Of a stretch of DNA of 39,001 nucleotides, positions 29,918 to 37,793 are shown piece after piece. The stretch spans positions 1 to 39,001 of the IMG/VR virus record IMGVR_UViG_3300009506_000138; one strand, 5' to 3'. The translations under genes were made by a program, and so were the position numbers. Every line of letters starts with the position of its first letter. The stretch's first letter is position 1. The notes beneath the pieces were generated by a model. The model searched no databases. It worked only from the letters and a program-made list of their open reading frames with translations, and was not told where the DNA came from. Origin of the DNA: a virus.

Positions 29918-30899
29918 AGAGGATGGTCCTAAAGAATCTCCTTATGATTATCTTGGATATAAATTCTTTCCTAACTGTTCTGTGCCTATTCCTCCTGCTT
30001 GGTTCTGGCATGACCAAGATGTGTCAATTAATATTGTAGCTAAGAACGCAAGAGAGCAGGCCGAATCTCAGAAAGACCTTATTCTTGCTGACCCAACAAA
30101 TAAAGAACTTGCTAAGTCAGTGACTAATGCTAAGAATATGGACGTTCTTGTAGTCAAAGACCCCAAAGAAGGAGTCCAGAAAATATCAGTTGGTGGAATG
30201 AATACAGAAGCTTTACCTTATATGGACTTTGTGGAAGCTCTGTTTAATAAGAGTGGTGGAACTCCTGATATTATGCGGGGTACAGATAATTCTGCTCCTA
30301 CACTTGGTCAGGAGAGAATGATATTCCAGAACGCTAGTAGAATTGTTGAGAATATGCACACCCGCTATGAGAACTTTATGACTTCGGTTATTCGTAAGTT
30401 AGCATGGCGTGTCTGGACAGACCCAACTATTTATATTCCAGTGATTAAGACCGTACCTGGACTTGGTGAGTTACCAGAAGTATTCTCCCAGGCTGATAAG
30501 GTAGGGGACTTCTATGATTTTACTTTTGACATTGTGCCATACAGTACACAAAAGATGAGTCCAGAAATGAAGTATCAGCGTATGTTACAGTATGCTACAC
30601 AATGGATATTACCTTCATTGCCTCTGGCACAAAGTCAAGGTGCAGAGTTTGATATACCGTTAGCAACAGAGTTGATGGGTCAGTGGTTAGGATTTGATAA
30701 TTTCTCACAGTTATATAATACTGGTATTCCCAAACCAACAGATATGGTTCCATATAGTATGCAACCAAACAAGCAAAAAAAGAATAAAGCTCCAGGTATG
30801 TTATCAGATGCCTTTGGAGCAACTATGGCTAGCCGTGAAGCTAACAGCCAGAGACAAGAGCAACTTGTAGAAACAAAGGAGACTGAAAATGCGGTCTGA
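29904..30899 (+). CDS. Portal protein, C-terminal part (frameshifted)
   Basis: Continuation of the portal in the other frame: DVEVEEDGPKESPYDYLGY, then SVPIPPAWFW, and the typical NKSGGTPDIMRGTDNSAPTL with GQERMI, a long helix and a C-terminal Lys-rich tail. There is no good independent start: a GTG at 29982 has no clear ribosome binding site, so this part is likely made only as part of a full portal. The open frame reaches back to 29895. Overlaps the protease start by 11 nt. Confidence 0.7.
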   Translation, partial: DVEVEEDGPKESPYDYLGYKFFPNCSVPIPPAWFWHDQDVSINIVAKNAREQAESQKDLILADPTNKELAKSVTNAKNMDVLVVKDPKEGVQKISVGGMNTEALPYMDFVEALFNKSGGTPDIMRGTDNSAPTLGQERMIFQNASRIVENMHTRYENFMTSVIRKLAWRVWTDPTIYIPVIKTVPGLGELPEVFSQADKVGDFYDFTFDIVPYSTQKMSPEMKYQRMLQYATQWILPSLPLAQSQGAEFDIPLATELMGQWLGFDNFSQLYNTGIPKPTDMVPYSMQPNKQKKNKAPGMLSDAFGATMASREANSQRQEQLVETKETENAV

Positions 30900-31719
30900 A
30901 CCGAGTCCAGGAAGTCCTAATTGGACTATTGTATTTTTTAGTGTTATTGTTATTCTTGCAGCAATAGTGTTGCCTATTACACTAGCACCAACGCCTAAAC
31001 CAATAGCTATTATAGAACCAACAGTTATGAGTGAAGCACCAAAGGTTATTGACGGTGTAGTTCATGTGATGTGTCCAGGCTGGCAGGGCAGTGGATTTGC
31101 TGTTGGTGAGCATCTTATTGTTACGGCTAGACACGTTGTTGAAGGTGTAGAAGATTTTGTTATTACTACAAATGATGGACATCAACTCCATGCTACTAGA
31201 GCAATGTCAATGAAGAAGTATGATGTTGGTTTTATCTATGTGGATGATTTGACTTGTATTAAAGAAAAATGTGAGAAGGATGGGTTTGTTCTTGGTAAGC
31301 ACGAAGTTCATCTTAAAGCACTTGAGTTAGGCAGTATCAAAGACTGTAAGCTGGGACAGGAAGTATTTGCAATAGGAAGTCCTTATGGTAAAGTTAATTT
31401 TAATAATCTTACTTCTGGTATCATATCTGCTTTACAGAAAGATTGGAACAATATTGACCCAGGCCATGATTACGGGTGGACAATCACTTGGGTTACTACA
31501 GCAGTGGGACATCCAGGCAATAGCGGTTGCCCTATATTTACGCTTGATGGGAAGGTCAGGGGTATTCTTGTTGGTGGCTTTAGCCCAGTTCTTATTTGTG
31601 CTATGCCTATGGACTTATTTTCAGAGGACTTGCCAGAAATAGAAAGAATGTTTTTGAGTGGAAAATACCAAGTAGAGAAAGAAGTTAATAATGCTTATGG
31701 GGTGTACAGATGCCATTGA
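30889..31719 (+). CDS. Membrane-anchored trypsin-like serine protease
   Basis: 276 residues. N-terminal membrane span (residues 13-33) followed by a HtrA/trypsin-type domain with the catalytic triad H82 (VTARHVV), D112 (KYDVGFIY) and S212 (GHPGNSGCP). AIGSPYG and GKVRGILVGG are further typical elements. AAAGGAG lies 7 nt before the ATG. Its place between portal and scaffold/capsid genes is where many phages keep the head maturation protease, but the membrane anchor and the trypsin-like fold are unusual for that role; it might instead act on envelope or host proteins. No PDZ domain is seen. Confidence 0.78.
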   Translation: MRSEPSPGSPNWTIVFFSVIVILAAIVLPITLAPTPKPIAIIEPTVMSEAPKVIDGVVHVMCPGWQGSGFAVGEHLIVTARHVVEGVEDFVITTNDGHQLHATRAMSMKKYDVGFIYVDDLTCIKEKCEKDGFVLGKHEVHLKALELGSIKDCKLGQEVFAIGSPYGKVNFNNLTSGIISALQKDWNNIDPGHDYGWTITWVTTAVGHPGNSGCPIFTLDGKVRGILVGGFSPVLICAMPMDLFSEDLPEIERMFLSGKYQVEKEVNNAYGVYRCH

Positions 31720-31862
31720 CAAGAAAAGGTAAAAAGATTAAAGCAGAAATGATTGCTGAGTATGGTGCTAAGAAGGGTGAAGAGGTTTTTTATGCCTCTG
31801 AAAATAAAGGCACAATAAAGGGAGTTCATAAAGGAAAGAAATTACATAGGAAAAAGAAATAA
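31710..31862 (+). CDS. Small basic protein downstream of portal
   Basis: 50 residues: PLTRKGKKIKAEMIAEYGAK, then FYASENKGTIKGV and a Lys/Arg-rich end. Similar short MPLxKGKKI proteins are common in phage head operons, with unknown function. Starts inside the protease gene end (10 nt) and its stop shares a base with the next ATG. Confidence 0.6.
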   Translation: MPLTRKGKKIKAEMIAEYGAKKGEEVFYASENKGTIKGVHKGKKLHRKKK

Positions 31863-32173
31863 TGTTAAAAAGAAAGAAAAAATTTGACCCCGAAGGTTCT
31901 GATTATGATTATGAATCTGCCAAAGAAGCTGGTCTTGGGCCAGATAAAACAGGACATTGGGCCAGTAGGTCTCCAAAGACGGGACAAATCCTCAAAGGAA
32001 GAAAACACCCCACCTACTACAAAACAGTAAAGGGAGAAGAAGAAGCTGGTTATCAGATTTCTAAAGGAGGTCATGGTAAGTATTATTCGTATAAGGAAGG
32101 GTATCACCAACCAAGTAAAACAGATAAGATTATTTTATCTGTATTAAAAAAATTAAGAAGAAAAAAGAAATGA
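31862..32173 (+). CDS. Conserved phage protein (GHWxSR / HPTY pattern)
   Basis: 103 residues: FDPEGSDYDYESAKEAGLGP, GHWASRSPKTGQILKGRKHP and GKYYSYKEGY, then a basic tail. The order DYDYxxAxxxG, GHWxSRxPxTGxxLKGxxHPT is a recurring phage pattern; I do not know its function. It lies in the head gene cluster. Confidence 0.65.
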   Translation: MLKRKKKFDPEGSDYDYESAKEAGLGPDKTGHWASRSPKTGQILKGRKHPTYYKTVKGEEEAGYQISKGGHGKYYSYKEGYHQPSKTDKIILSVLKKLRRKKK

Positions 32174-32226
32174 TAGATGATAGAGAAGATGAATTTGAGT
32201 TTTGGGTTGAGGACTATATAGACTAA
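32170..32226 (+). CDS. 18-residue acidic peptide
   Basis: MIDDREDEFEFWVEDYID, starting with an ATGA overlap. The upstream purine-rich stretch is only a weak ribosome binding site. May not be translated. Confidence 0.25.
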   Translation: MIDDREDEFEFWVEDYID

Positions 32227-32255
32227 TATGGATTGCCTAATAGTGAGGAAAACTA

Positions 32256-32492
32256 ATGCCATTAAAACGTAAAGTAAAAAAGAGCAAAGATGTTGACTAT
32301 CCTAAAAATTATGCTCCAATTTCTACAGTTAAGCCTAAAGGCAAACTTAGACGAAGAATTAATGAATTAATTCATGGAGAAAAAACGTATCTTCCAAGAA
32401 CTCCTGCTTTAAAAAAAGAACAAGAGATGTTAAGTAAAGAAGCAAGAGAGCTTAGAAAAATGCAAAGAAAGGTATATGGAAATAAAAAATAA
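32256..32492 (+). CDS. Small basic hypothetical protein
   Basis: 78 residues, Lys/Arg-rich (PLKRKVKKSKDVDYPKNY; KGKLRRRINELIHGEKTYL; C-terminal helix KKEQEMLSKEARELRKMQRK). GAGG 7 nt upstream. Could bind DNA in the head. Unrecognised. Confidence 0.55.
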   Translation: MPLKRKVKKSKDVDYPKNYAPISTVKPKGKLRRRINELIHGEKTYLPRTPALKKEQEMLSKEARELRKMQRKVYGNKK

Positions 32493-32701
32493 TGGATTAC
32501 CTAGCTGGCTTACTTGAGTTAGTTGGACTTGTTATTATTGGCAACAAGAGTAGGTTGGGTTTTCTTGTCAATATGTTAGGAAATCTGCTATGGACTTTTG
32601 TAGCAATTCGTACACATTTATATGGACTTTTACTTGTAGTTATCCCAGCATTTTTTATAAACCTTAGAAATTTTATAAAATGGCGAAAAGCAAAGACTTA
32701 A
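32492..32701 (+). CDS. Small multi-span membrane protein, PnuC-like fragment
   Basis: 69 residues with about three hydrophobic segments (LAGLLELVGLVIIG; GFLVNMLGNLLWTFVAI; YGLLLVVIPAFFINLRNFI). GNLLWTF and FINLRNFIKWRK resemble the membrane core of PnuC-type nicotinamide riboside transporters, here cut to one repeat. The transport role is inferred weakly. It lies upstream of an HNH gene, which it overlaps by 22 nt. Confidence 0.5.
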   Translation: MDYLAGLLELVGLVIIGNKSRLGFLVNMLGNLLWTFVAIRTHLYGLLLVVIPAFFINLRNFIKWRKAKT

Positions 32702-33231
32702 CAAATAAAAGATTTGGTAAATTGGTTGCCTTAAAAATTTCTTATACACATAAAAAACACGGAAATTTTTGGCTATGTAAATGTGATTGTGGGAATACTT
32801 GTACAGTTGTTGCGGCCCATTTATTAGGAAAAAAGAAATCAACAAAAAGTTGTGGCTGTTTACATAAATTTAAAAAGGGAGAAGGTTCTTGTAATAACTT
32901 ATATCTTTTATATAAGAGGTCTGCAAAAGAAAGAAATTATGAATTTAATTTAACTAAAGACCAGTTTAAAAAATTAACAAAAGGAACTTGTTTTTATTGT
33001 GGAGAAGAGCCTTCACAAGAACATGGAAAACATTTAAAAACCAATGGAATTTATGTATATAATGGAATTGATAGAATTAATAATTCAATAGGATATACGT
33101 TAGATAACTGTGTTACATGCTGCTGGGACTGTAATAAGTTGAAAAAGGCGTATGATTTTTCTTGGTTTATAAATCAAGTAAATAAGATTCATTCATATTT
33201 AAACTCGCAACTGGTGGAAGTGGAGACATGA
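32680..33231 (+). CDS. HNH endonuclease with N-terminal zinc domain, second copy
   Basis: 183 residues: NKRFGKLVALKIS, WLCKCDCGNTC, STKSCGCL, then CFYCGEEP, VYNGIDRINNSIGYTLDNCV and CCWDCNKLK. Same architecture as the 23049-23648 protein, so the two are paralogous homing endonucleases at different sites. No ribosome binding site is seen before ATG 32680. Its presence within the head operon suggests a second target in this region. Confidence 0.82.
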   Translation: MAKSKDLTNKRFGKLVALKISYTHKKHGNFWLCKCDCGNTCTVVAAHLLGKKKSTKSCGCLHKFKKGEGSCNNLYLLYKRSAKERNYEFNLTKDQFKKLTKGTCFYCGEEPSQEHGKHLKTNGIYVYNGIDRINNSIGYTLDNCVTCCWDCNKLKKAYDFSWFINQVNKIHSYLNSQLVEVET

Positions 33232-33476
33232 AAATTCGTAAGAAATGGGGAGACCCAATTGATGTAGAATGGAAGGATGCCATTGAACTTCTTGGATGGA
33301 AATCCCATGAAGATGCAATTAGTGAAGATAAGGAAGTCTCATGTTTTACTAGAGGTTGGTTTGTGGGTCAGACAGATGAATATGTAATCATATCTCATAC
33401 TAGAGGATATGTAAAAGAAGAAGATGTTACAGGGGTAATCAAGGTTCCCCTCAAGTGGATTAAGGTGATACAATGA
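33228..33476 (+). CDS. Conserved small phage protein
   Basis: 82 residues: IDVEWKDAIELLGWKSHEDA, then CFTRGWFVGQTDEYVIISHT and IKVPLKWIKVIQ. I recognise the WxDAxxxxGW..GWxxGQxxxxVxISxT pattern from phage early/structural clusters; function unknown. GGAG 2 nt from the ATG plus ATGA overlap. Confidence 0.55.
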   Translation: MKIRKKWGDPIDVEWKDAIELLGWKSHEDAISEDKEVSCFTRGWFVGQTDEYVIISHTRGYVKEEDVTGVIKVPLKWIKVIQ

Positions 33477-33850
33477 CAGCAGCACTAACTGTATTTGATA
33501 GAGTAGAACTTACTGGTCTTGGACAGGATGATGTCTTTCAACATCTAGGAACTGACGGAACTACCCCTACGGCTTTTAGCGGTAAGCAGTACCGAACTTT
33601 GGCTACTGCCAATACTGCGGAAGCTTTAGATACAGGTGATGTTGCTACAGTTACTCACATCATAATCAGAGCAATTGATTATGACCTGGATATTGACTTA
33701 GACTATGTATCTGCTTTTGATGCTGACCTTACTGTAAAGGCTGGAGAGCAAGCAGCGTCAATCCCTAATCCTGCTGGGACTGTGTACGTTAAGAATAATG
33801 GCACAGATGAAACTCCTGCGTATGAATACGAAGTTATAGGCACAACTTAA
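33473..33850 (+). CDS. Beta-rich hypothetical virion-type protein
   Basis: 125 residues, Thr/Ala/Asp-rich, beta-like, no membrane or cysteine motifs (FDRVELTGLGQDDVFQHLG; VTHIIIRAIDYDLDIDLDYV). Strong AAGGTGAT ribosome binding site. Position in the head operon fits a small structural protein; not recognised. Confidence 0.5.
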   Translation: MTAALTVFDRVELTGLGQDDVFQHLGTDGTTPTAFSGKQYRTLATANTAEALDTGDVATVTHIIIRAIDYDLDIDLDYVSAFDADLTVKAGEQAASIPNPAGTVYVKNNGTDETPAYEYEVIGTT

Positions 33851-33868
33851 TTTATTTGGAGATAGAAA

Positions 33869-34015
33869 ATGTTAGAAGATTGGAAACCAAAAGATGTAGA
33901 TGAACTTAGTGATGAAGAAGTATTGTTTTGGGCCACTAAAGTTCAGGAACATGAGCAAGCTAAACAGATGCGTATTCAATTAAAGAACTACATTGACTTG
34001 CAGAATACTGTCTAA
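33869..34015 (+). CDS. Small acidic helical protein
   Basis: 48 residues (WKPKDVDELSDEEVLFWATK, then EHEQAKQMRIQLKNYI), GGAG 7 nt upstream. Helical; typical small phage head-region protein of unknown function. Confidence 0.5.
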   Translation: MLEDWKPKDVDELSDEEVLFWATKVQEHEQAKQMRIQLKNYIDLQNTV

Positions 34016-34032
34016 GACCATTAAGTTAGGGG

Positions 34033-34392
34033 GTGATTAATATTCCTTCTTATGTAGCCAAATGCGATTCTTGTGGTGCAGTATTTCCATACTTCTCTAC
34101 TATATCAGAGAGATGGGAACTTGTTCCTTGCGAATGTGGTGCTATGGCAACCAGGAACGTAGAAGAGGAATTAGCTTCTGTTAAAATAAGTCCTAAGTGG
34201 ATTACTGATAATGAGCGGTGGTCAGTTGCAATGGGAGTTCCCAGAAGTCAGGTAGCAGAGTTCCGCAAGAGATTTCCAAAGAGTACCTATGATGATAGTG
34301 GTAGATTATTAATCAAGAATCGTAAAGATAAATTACGTCAGGCCAATGAGCGTGGATTTGTAGAATTAGATAATAATCATATCGGGAGATAG
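34033..34392 (+). CDS. Zinc-ribbon protein (FmdB-like N-terminus), unusual start
   Basis: 119 residues. CDSCGAVFPYFS and CECGAMATR form a zinc ribbon, then WSVAMGVPRSQVAEFRKRFP, KSTYDDSGRLLIKNRKDKL and EL. This is a common phage protein in capsid operons; role unknown. The start is odd: the GTG at 34033 lies inside AGGGGGTGAT, itself a near-perfect ribosome binding site, while the first in-frame codon at a suitable distance is ATT at 34042. So translation may begin at ATT. Confidence 0.6.
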   Translation: MINIPSYVAKCDSCGAVFPYFSTISERWELVPCECGAMATRNVEEELASVKISPKWITDNERWSVAMGVPRSQVAEFRKRFPKSTYDDSGRLLIKNRKDKLRQANERGFVELDNNHIGR

Positions 34393-34395
34393 AAA

Positions 34396-34713
34396 ATGGA
34401 TGAATCAAGATGTATAATTTGTGAAGCATACTTTAGACCTCAAGCAATGGTGGGTGACAAGTGTAAGCCCTGTGCTGCTCTTTATCCTAAAGCCAGAAGT
34501 AAAGAAGAGGCTAGAATAAACTTTAAACCTAGAGCCAAGACTCTTTCTGATGTAACAGTTAGAGAGATGATTTATGAGGTTCTTGAAGAAGCTGGAATAA
34601 AGAGATTTGAATGTGAACATTGTCAGACTCTTTTCTTCAAGACTTCTCCAGCACAGAAGCAGTGTAAGGCTTGTGCGGATAAGGGAACTAAGGCTGAGAA
34701 GGAGACTAAATGA
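34396..34713 (+). CDS. Double zinc-ribbon hypothetical protein
   Basis: 105 residues with four CxxC pairs: CIICEAYF, CKPCAALY, CEHCQTLF and CKACADK, so two zinc ribbons, joined by a basic helix. GGAG before ATG. It overlaps the scaffold-like gene by 4 nt. Function unknown; may regulate or stabilise head genes' products. Confidence 0.55.
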   Translation: MDESRCIICEAYFRPQAMVGDKCKPCAALYPKARSKEEARINFKPRAKTLSDVTVREMIYEVLEEAGIKRFECEHCQTLFFKTSPAQKQCKACADKGTKAEKETK

Positions 34714-35567
34714 TGGCAGACGAGATAGAAAATGTTGTAGTAGAGCCAGAGGTTGTAGAAGAAACTCCAACAGTAGAAGAAGAACAGGAACCTGAGAGTA
34801 GAGAATCAGTAATATCCAAGATTGGCAGCAAGATTAAGCAGTTTGTTACTGGTGAAGATGATACTCCCGGTGATGTTATTCCTTCTGACTTTGAAGAGGC
34901 TGCTAGAAATGCTGGTTGGAGTGATGAAGATATAGTGGATTTTGCATCAGAGTATTCTGATGAAGAACTTCAAGAAATGATTACTGCTTTGAATGGTGAG
35001 GACACTGGAATTGAGCCAGATGTTGACTCGGATAAGGTTGTTGAACCTAAACCCAAAGAGAAGCAGGATACCAATAGTCAGGAAGATGATGCTCTACAGA
35101 AAGCTTTAGCTCGTATAGAGGCACTTGAGAAAGCTCAAGCAAAGACCTCAGAAGTAGATGAGCAGGAGGCTTTTCAAGGGCGAATACAGTCAGCTTCACA
35201 GTTGTTTGATAAGTTGGGTGAGAAGGAAATGCCCATACTTGGAAAGACTGAGAGTATTCCCAGATTTCCAGATGGAAGACCTATACCAACAAGTCCTGTG
35301 ATGAAGGCTAGGAGTGAGATTTTTAATCTTGCAGAAGTTTTGTATGGGCAAGGGATGGACTTTGATGATGCAATGTCAATTTCTCTAAATGCCTATAAAG
35401 GTAAGAATCTTGCTGCTGATGTAAAAAGGGAGTTTATAAAGGATTTGAAGAAACACGAAACTAAGTTGGGTGGAAAGAGAACTACACATGAGTCTAATAA
35501 TGTAGCTCTTAGTGGGCCTGATGTAATTCGTGAAGTGGCAAGGAGAGCCGGTAAAGAGATTCTATAA
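34710..35567 (+). CDS. Scaffold-like acidic protein
   Basis: 285 residues, strongly acidic in the first 130 (VVEPEVVEETPTVEEEQEPE), helical in the centre (LQKALARIEALEKAQAKTSE) and basic near the C-terminus (KDLKKHETKLGGKRTTHESN). Acidic coiled-coil proteins directly upstream of the major capsid gene are usually internal scaffolds that guide shell assembly and leave or are cleaved. Position and composition are the only evidence. The start may be ATG 34710 or 34713. Confidence 0.65.
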   Translation: MMADEIENVVVEPEVVEETPTVEEEQEPESRESVISKIGSKIKQFVTGEDDTPGDVIPSDFEEAARNAGWSDEDIVDFASEYSDEELQEMITALNGEDTGIEPDVDSDKVVEPKPKEKQDTNSQEDDALQKALARIEALEKAQAKTSEVDEQEAFQGRIQSASQLFDKLGEKEMPILGKTESIPRFPDGRPIPTSPVMKARSEIFNLAEVLYGQGMDFDDAMSISLNAYKGKNLAADVKREFIKDLKKHETKLGGKRTTHESNNVALSGPDVIREVARRAGKEIL

Positions 35568-35590
35568 ACAATTAATAAGGGAAAGATAAA

Positions 35591-36685
35591 ATGGCAACTG
35601 ATTTTAGTTTAGCTACAGATATTTGGAACGCAACGCTTCAAAATATCGTAACTCGTATGCCTGCCCTTGCAACCTTTGCTTATACCAAATATACGTGGTA
35701 TAATATGTTTTTCCAGAACTCGCATAAGGTTAAGGGTGGTGACTCTCTTGAAGGTCATATCACGCTGGATAGTGAGGGCAATGCTCGTCTGGTTGGTATT
35801 TGGGACCAGGATACTCTTGAGAAGAAGAATATCCAGAGGAAATATACTGCGAATTGGCGTCAGGCCAAAGGCGGTATGTTGTGGAACTTGATGGAGACTT
35901 CTATCAATAGTGGTGCTGAGAAGATTTATGATGTCCTTGAGTCTCAGTATAAGTCAGCAATTAAGGATATTATAGAGACTGTGTATCTTAGTCTGCTCAC
36001 TGGTCCTACTAGTGCTACTGATGATACGAGTCCTAACTCTGTCAATACTTGGTTGAGAGTTGGTACTGCTAGCTCCACTGGTGGATGGACAGGTTATCAG
36101 TCACGTTATAATGATGGTAGCACTCCTGGTACTGCTTATGATACGGCTGGTTTGACTTCTAGTGCATCTGTTAATACTGGTTGGGCAAGTTACTATGCTG
36201 ACCATCTTGGTAACATAGATGAGTCCTTGCTGTCTCTGTTGGATGATGCTGTACGTAAGCTTGGTTTCCAGGCACCTACTGTTCCTATGACCATTGGACA
36301 GGAGAACGGTCTGGTGAACTTCTCCATGTACACTAGCAACAACGTAATTAAGAAACTCAATCAGTTCTATGCAAAGGCTGATGATAATCTTGGTTACAAT
36401 AGAAACAGCCATTGGGGTACGCCTACGTTTATGAGTATTCCGTTTGCCTACTGTGACATTCTGGATACTGCTCGTACATCTCTGTATGGTACGGACCCGA
36501 TTTTTGGTCTTAACCATGATATGATTTATCCTGTCATTCATAGTGATTGGAACTTCAAAGAGATACAGACGCAAGACCCGAACCGTGCTATTGTGTTGCA
36601 GAAGCTCATCTATCTGCGTTATCAGATGTGGTGTGAGAACCCCCGGTTCGCAGGATTCCTTGTTAGCCAGCATCCGAGTTCGTAA
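35591..36685 (+). CDS. Major capsid protein candidate
   Basis: 364 residues. It lies after the scaffold-like gene and has a richer, more even codon use than its neighbours, as for an abundant protein. The N-terminus LATDIWNATLQNIVTRMPAL and the region HKVKGGDSLEGHI look like a capsid N-arm and E-loop. Later segments include DHLGNIDESLLSLLDDAVRK and a C-terminal beta part. This fits an HK97-fold capsid protein (P22-related lineage) by position and length; no single diagnostic motif is visible. No protease cleavage site can be read. Confidence 0.72.
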   Translation: MATDFSLATDIWNATLQNIVTRMPALATFAYTKYTWYNMFFQNSHKVKGGDSLEGHITLDSEGNARLVGIWDQDTLEKKNIQRKYTANWRQAKGGMLWNLMETSINSGAEKIYDVLESQYKSAIKDIIETVYLSLLTGPTSATDDTSPNSVNTWLRVGTASSTGGWTGYQSRYNDGSTPGTAYDTAGLTSSASVNTGWASYYADHLGNIDESLLSLLDDAVRKLGFQAPTVPMTIGQENGLVNFSMYTSNNVIKKLNQFYAKADDNLGYNRNSHWGTPTFMSIPFAYCDILDTARTSLYGTDPIFGLNHDMIYPVIHSDWNFKEIQTQDPNRAIVLQKLIYLRYQMWCENPRFAGFLVSQHPSS

Positions 36686-36721
36686 TTGAATATGTAAATC
36701 TTCTTATAGAAAGGATATAAA

Positions 36722-37528
36722 ATGCCGGGTTATTACAAAATGCACCTGGACGAAACTCTTAAGAAAGGTATCTACGATGGTCAGGTACAGAATTTGAGTT
36801 TCTTGTCCAAGGTTAGTACAACTAAAGACCCTCTGTTTGATTGTGGTGACACTGTGGTTCTGCCCGATGGTAGAGAGTTCCGTTATGCTCTTTCCACTGG
36901 TTCAAACACTCTGAATCCCGCTTTGGCTTGTAACTTTACCGATACTGGCTATACTAGCTATACCGCCTTTACTACGGCTGCTTCTGTTGGTGATGCTGAG
37001 ATTACGGTTCCTGCCGCAACTCATGCCGCACTTACTAAGGATGCTTTGGCTGGTGGTTATATCGTAGTCTTTAACGGCTCAGGCAGTAATGATGTTACTT
37101 ATGGTATTGTTGGTAATGGTGCTGCTTCGGCCAATGCTGCATTTACCGTTAAGCTTGATATGCCTGTTGCAGTAGCTATTGTTGCTAGCACTTCGGCTTG
37201 TGAAACTTACAAGAATCCTTGGAGTGCGATTGACCAAGCTAACTCTGTGGTTCTTCCTAGATGTGGTGTTCCTGTGGTAAGCGTTAGTGCTGCTGCTAAT
37301 TACTTCTGGGTACAGACAAAGGGAATTAAATTTGTCAATCCTCAGTCTGGTGTTGGTAATGATAATGGTGGCCTTATGACTTACTGGCGTCACGATGGTA
37401 GTATGCAGAAGGGTGAAACTGCAATTGCAGTTACAACTGCTACGAATGATACTATACAGCCTGCTGCTATAGTTATATCTGGCAGTGCTGCCGGTAATGG
37501 GCCGCTTGTTAATCTGTTAGGTTACTAA
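36722..37528 (+). CDS. Second virion protein (decoration or minor capsid candidate)
   Basis: 268 residues, Ala/Gly/Thr/Val-rich and beta-like, directly after the capsid candidate with AAAGGAT before ATG and similarly rich codon use. It contains PLFDCGDTVVLPDGREFRYA, DAEITVPAATHAALTKDAL and YFWVQTKGIKFVNP. The composition and place suggest a capsid-decorating or minor head protein; the exact role is not known. Confidence 0.6.
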   Translation: MPGYYKMHLDETLKKGIYDGQVQNLSFLSKVSTTKDPLFDCGDTVVLPDGREFRYALSTGSNTLNPALACNFTDTGYTSYTAFTTAASVGDAEITVPAATHAALTKDALAGGYIVVFNGSGSNDVTYGIVGNGAASANAAFTVKLDMPVAVAIVASTSACETYKNPWSAIDQANSVVLPRCGVPVVSVSAAANYFWVQTKGIKFVNPQSGVGNDNGGLMTYWRHDGSMQKGETAIAVTTATNDTIQPAAIVISGSAAGNGPLVNLLGY

Positions 37529-37544
37529 TAGAAAGGGACAGAAA

Positions 37545-37724
37545 ATGAAGATGGAAGAAGCTCTTAATTTGTTGGAGCAAGTTTGTGCAGGATATAGAGG
37601 TACGTTACAAGAACACCAAGCTTTGCAAACTGCATTGCAGACTGTAAAGACTAAGTGTTCTGAAAAGCCTGTAAGTTCTGAAAAGCCTGTAAAGAAGGGA
37701 AAGGTAGATAAGACAGAAAATTAA
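37545..37724 (+). CDS. Small helical protein with SEKPV repeat
   Basis: 59 residues: helix EEALNLLEQVCAGYRGTLQE, then CSEKPVSSEKPVKKGKVDK. AAAGGG ribosome binding site 8 nt upstream. The C-terminus holds the 18-nt tandem repeat at 37657-37692, and the stop lies inside the hairpin at 37712-37740. Unrecognised. Confidence 0.55.
   Translation: MKMEEALNLLEQVCAGYRGTLQEHQALQTALQTVKTKCSEKPVSSEKPVKKGKVDKTEN
37657..37692 (+). repeat. Perfect 18-nt tandem repeat (two units)
   Basis: GTTCTGAAAAGCCTGTAA at 37657-37674 and again at 37675-37692, within a coding frame, adding six residues (SEKPV plus one). Likely a recent slippage duplication. Confidence 0.8.
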
Positions 37725-37777
37725 AATTTCATTTTCTGTCTCCTGAGAGGGGTGGGACATCTGTTCCACCCTATCTC
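37712..37777 (+). terminator. Tandem hairpins after the capsid genes
   Basis: First stem of 10 bp: GACAGAAAAT (37712-37721) with ATTTTCTGTC (37731-37740). Second: GGGTGGGA (37750-37757) with TTCCACCC (37764-37771), with GAGA/TCTC outside (37745-37748 and 37774-37777). Short AT stretch after. Likely partial terminator or mRNA stabiliser separating highly expressed capsid genes from the next genes. Confidence 0.55.
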
Positions 37778-37793
37778 AATTTAGGAATTAACA

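Noticed and set aside
32120-32142. Inverted repeat ACAGATAA/TTATCTGT with AGATAAG inside
   Set aside because: It lies in a coding frame (TDKIILSV) and AGATAAG alone is expected a few times by chance in DNA of this composition.
36101-36673. Long open frame antisense to the capsid gene
   Set aside because: It mirrors the capsid gene's codon pattern, has no ribosome binding site and no recognisable protein; a shadow.
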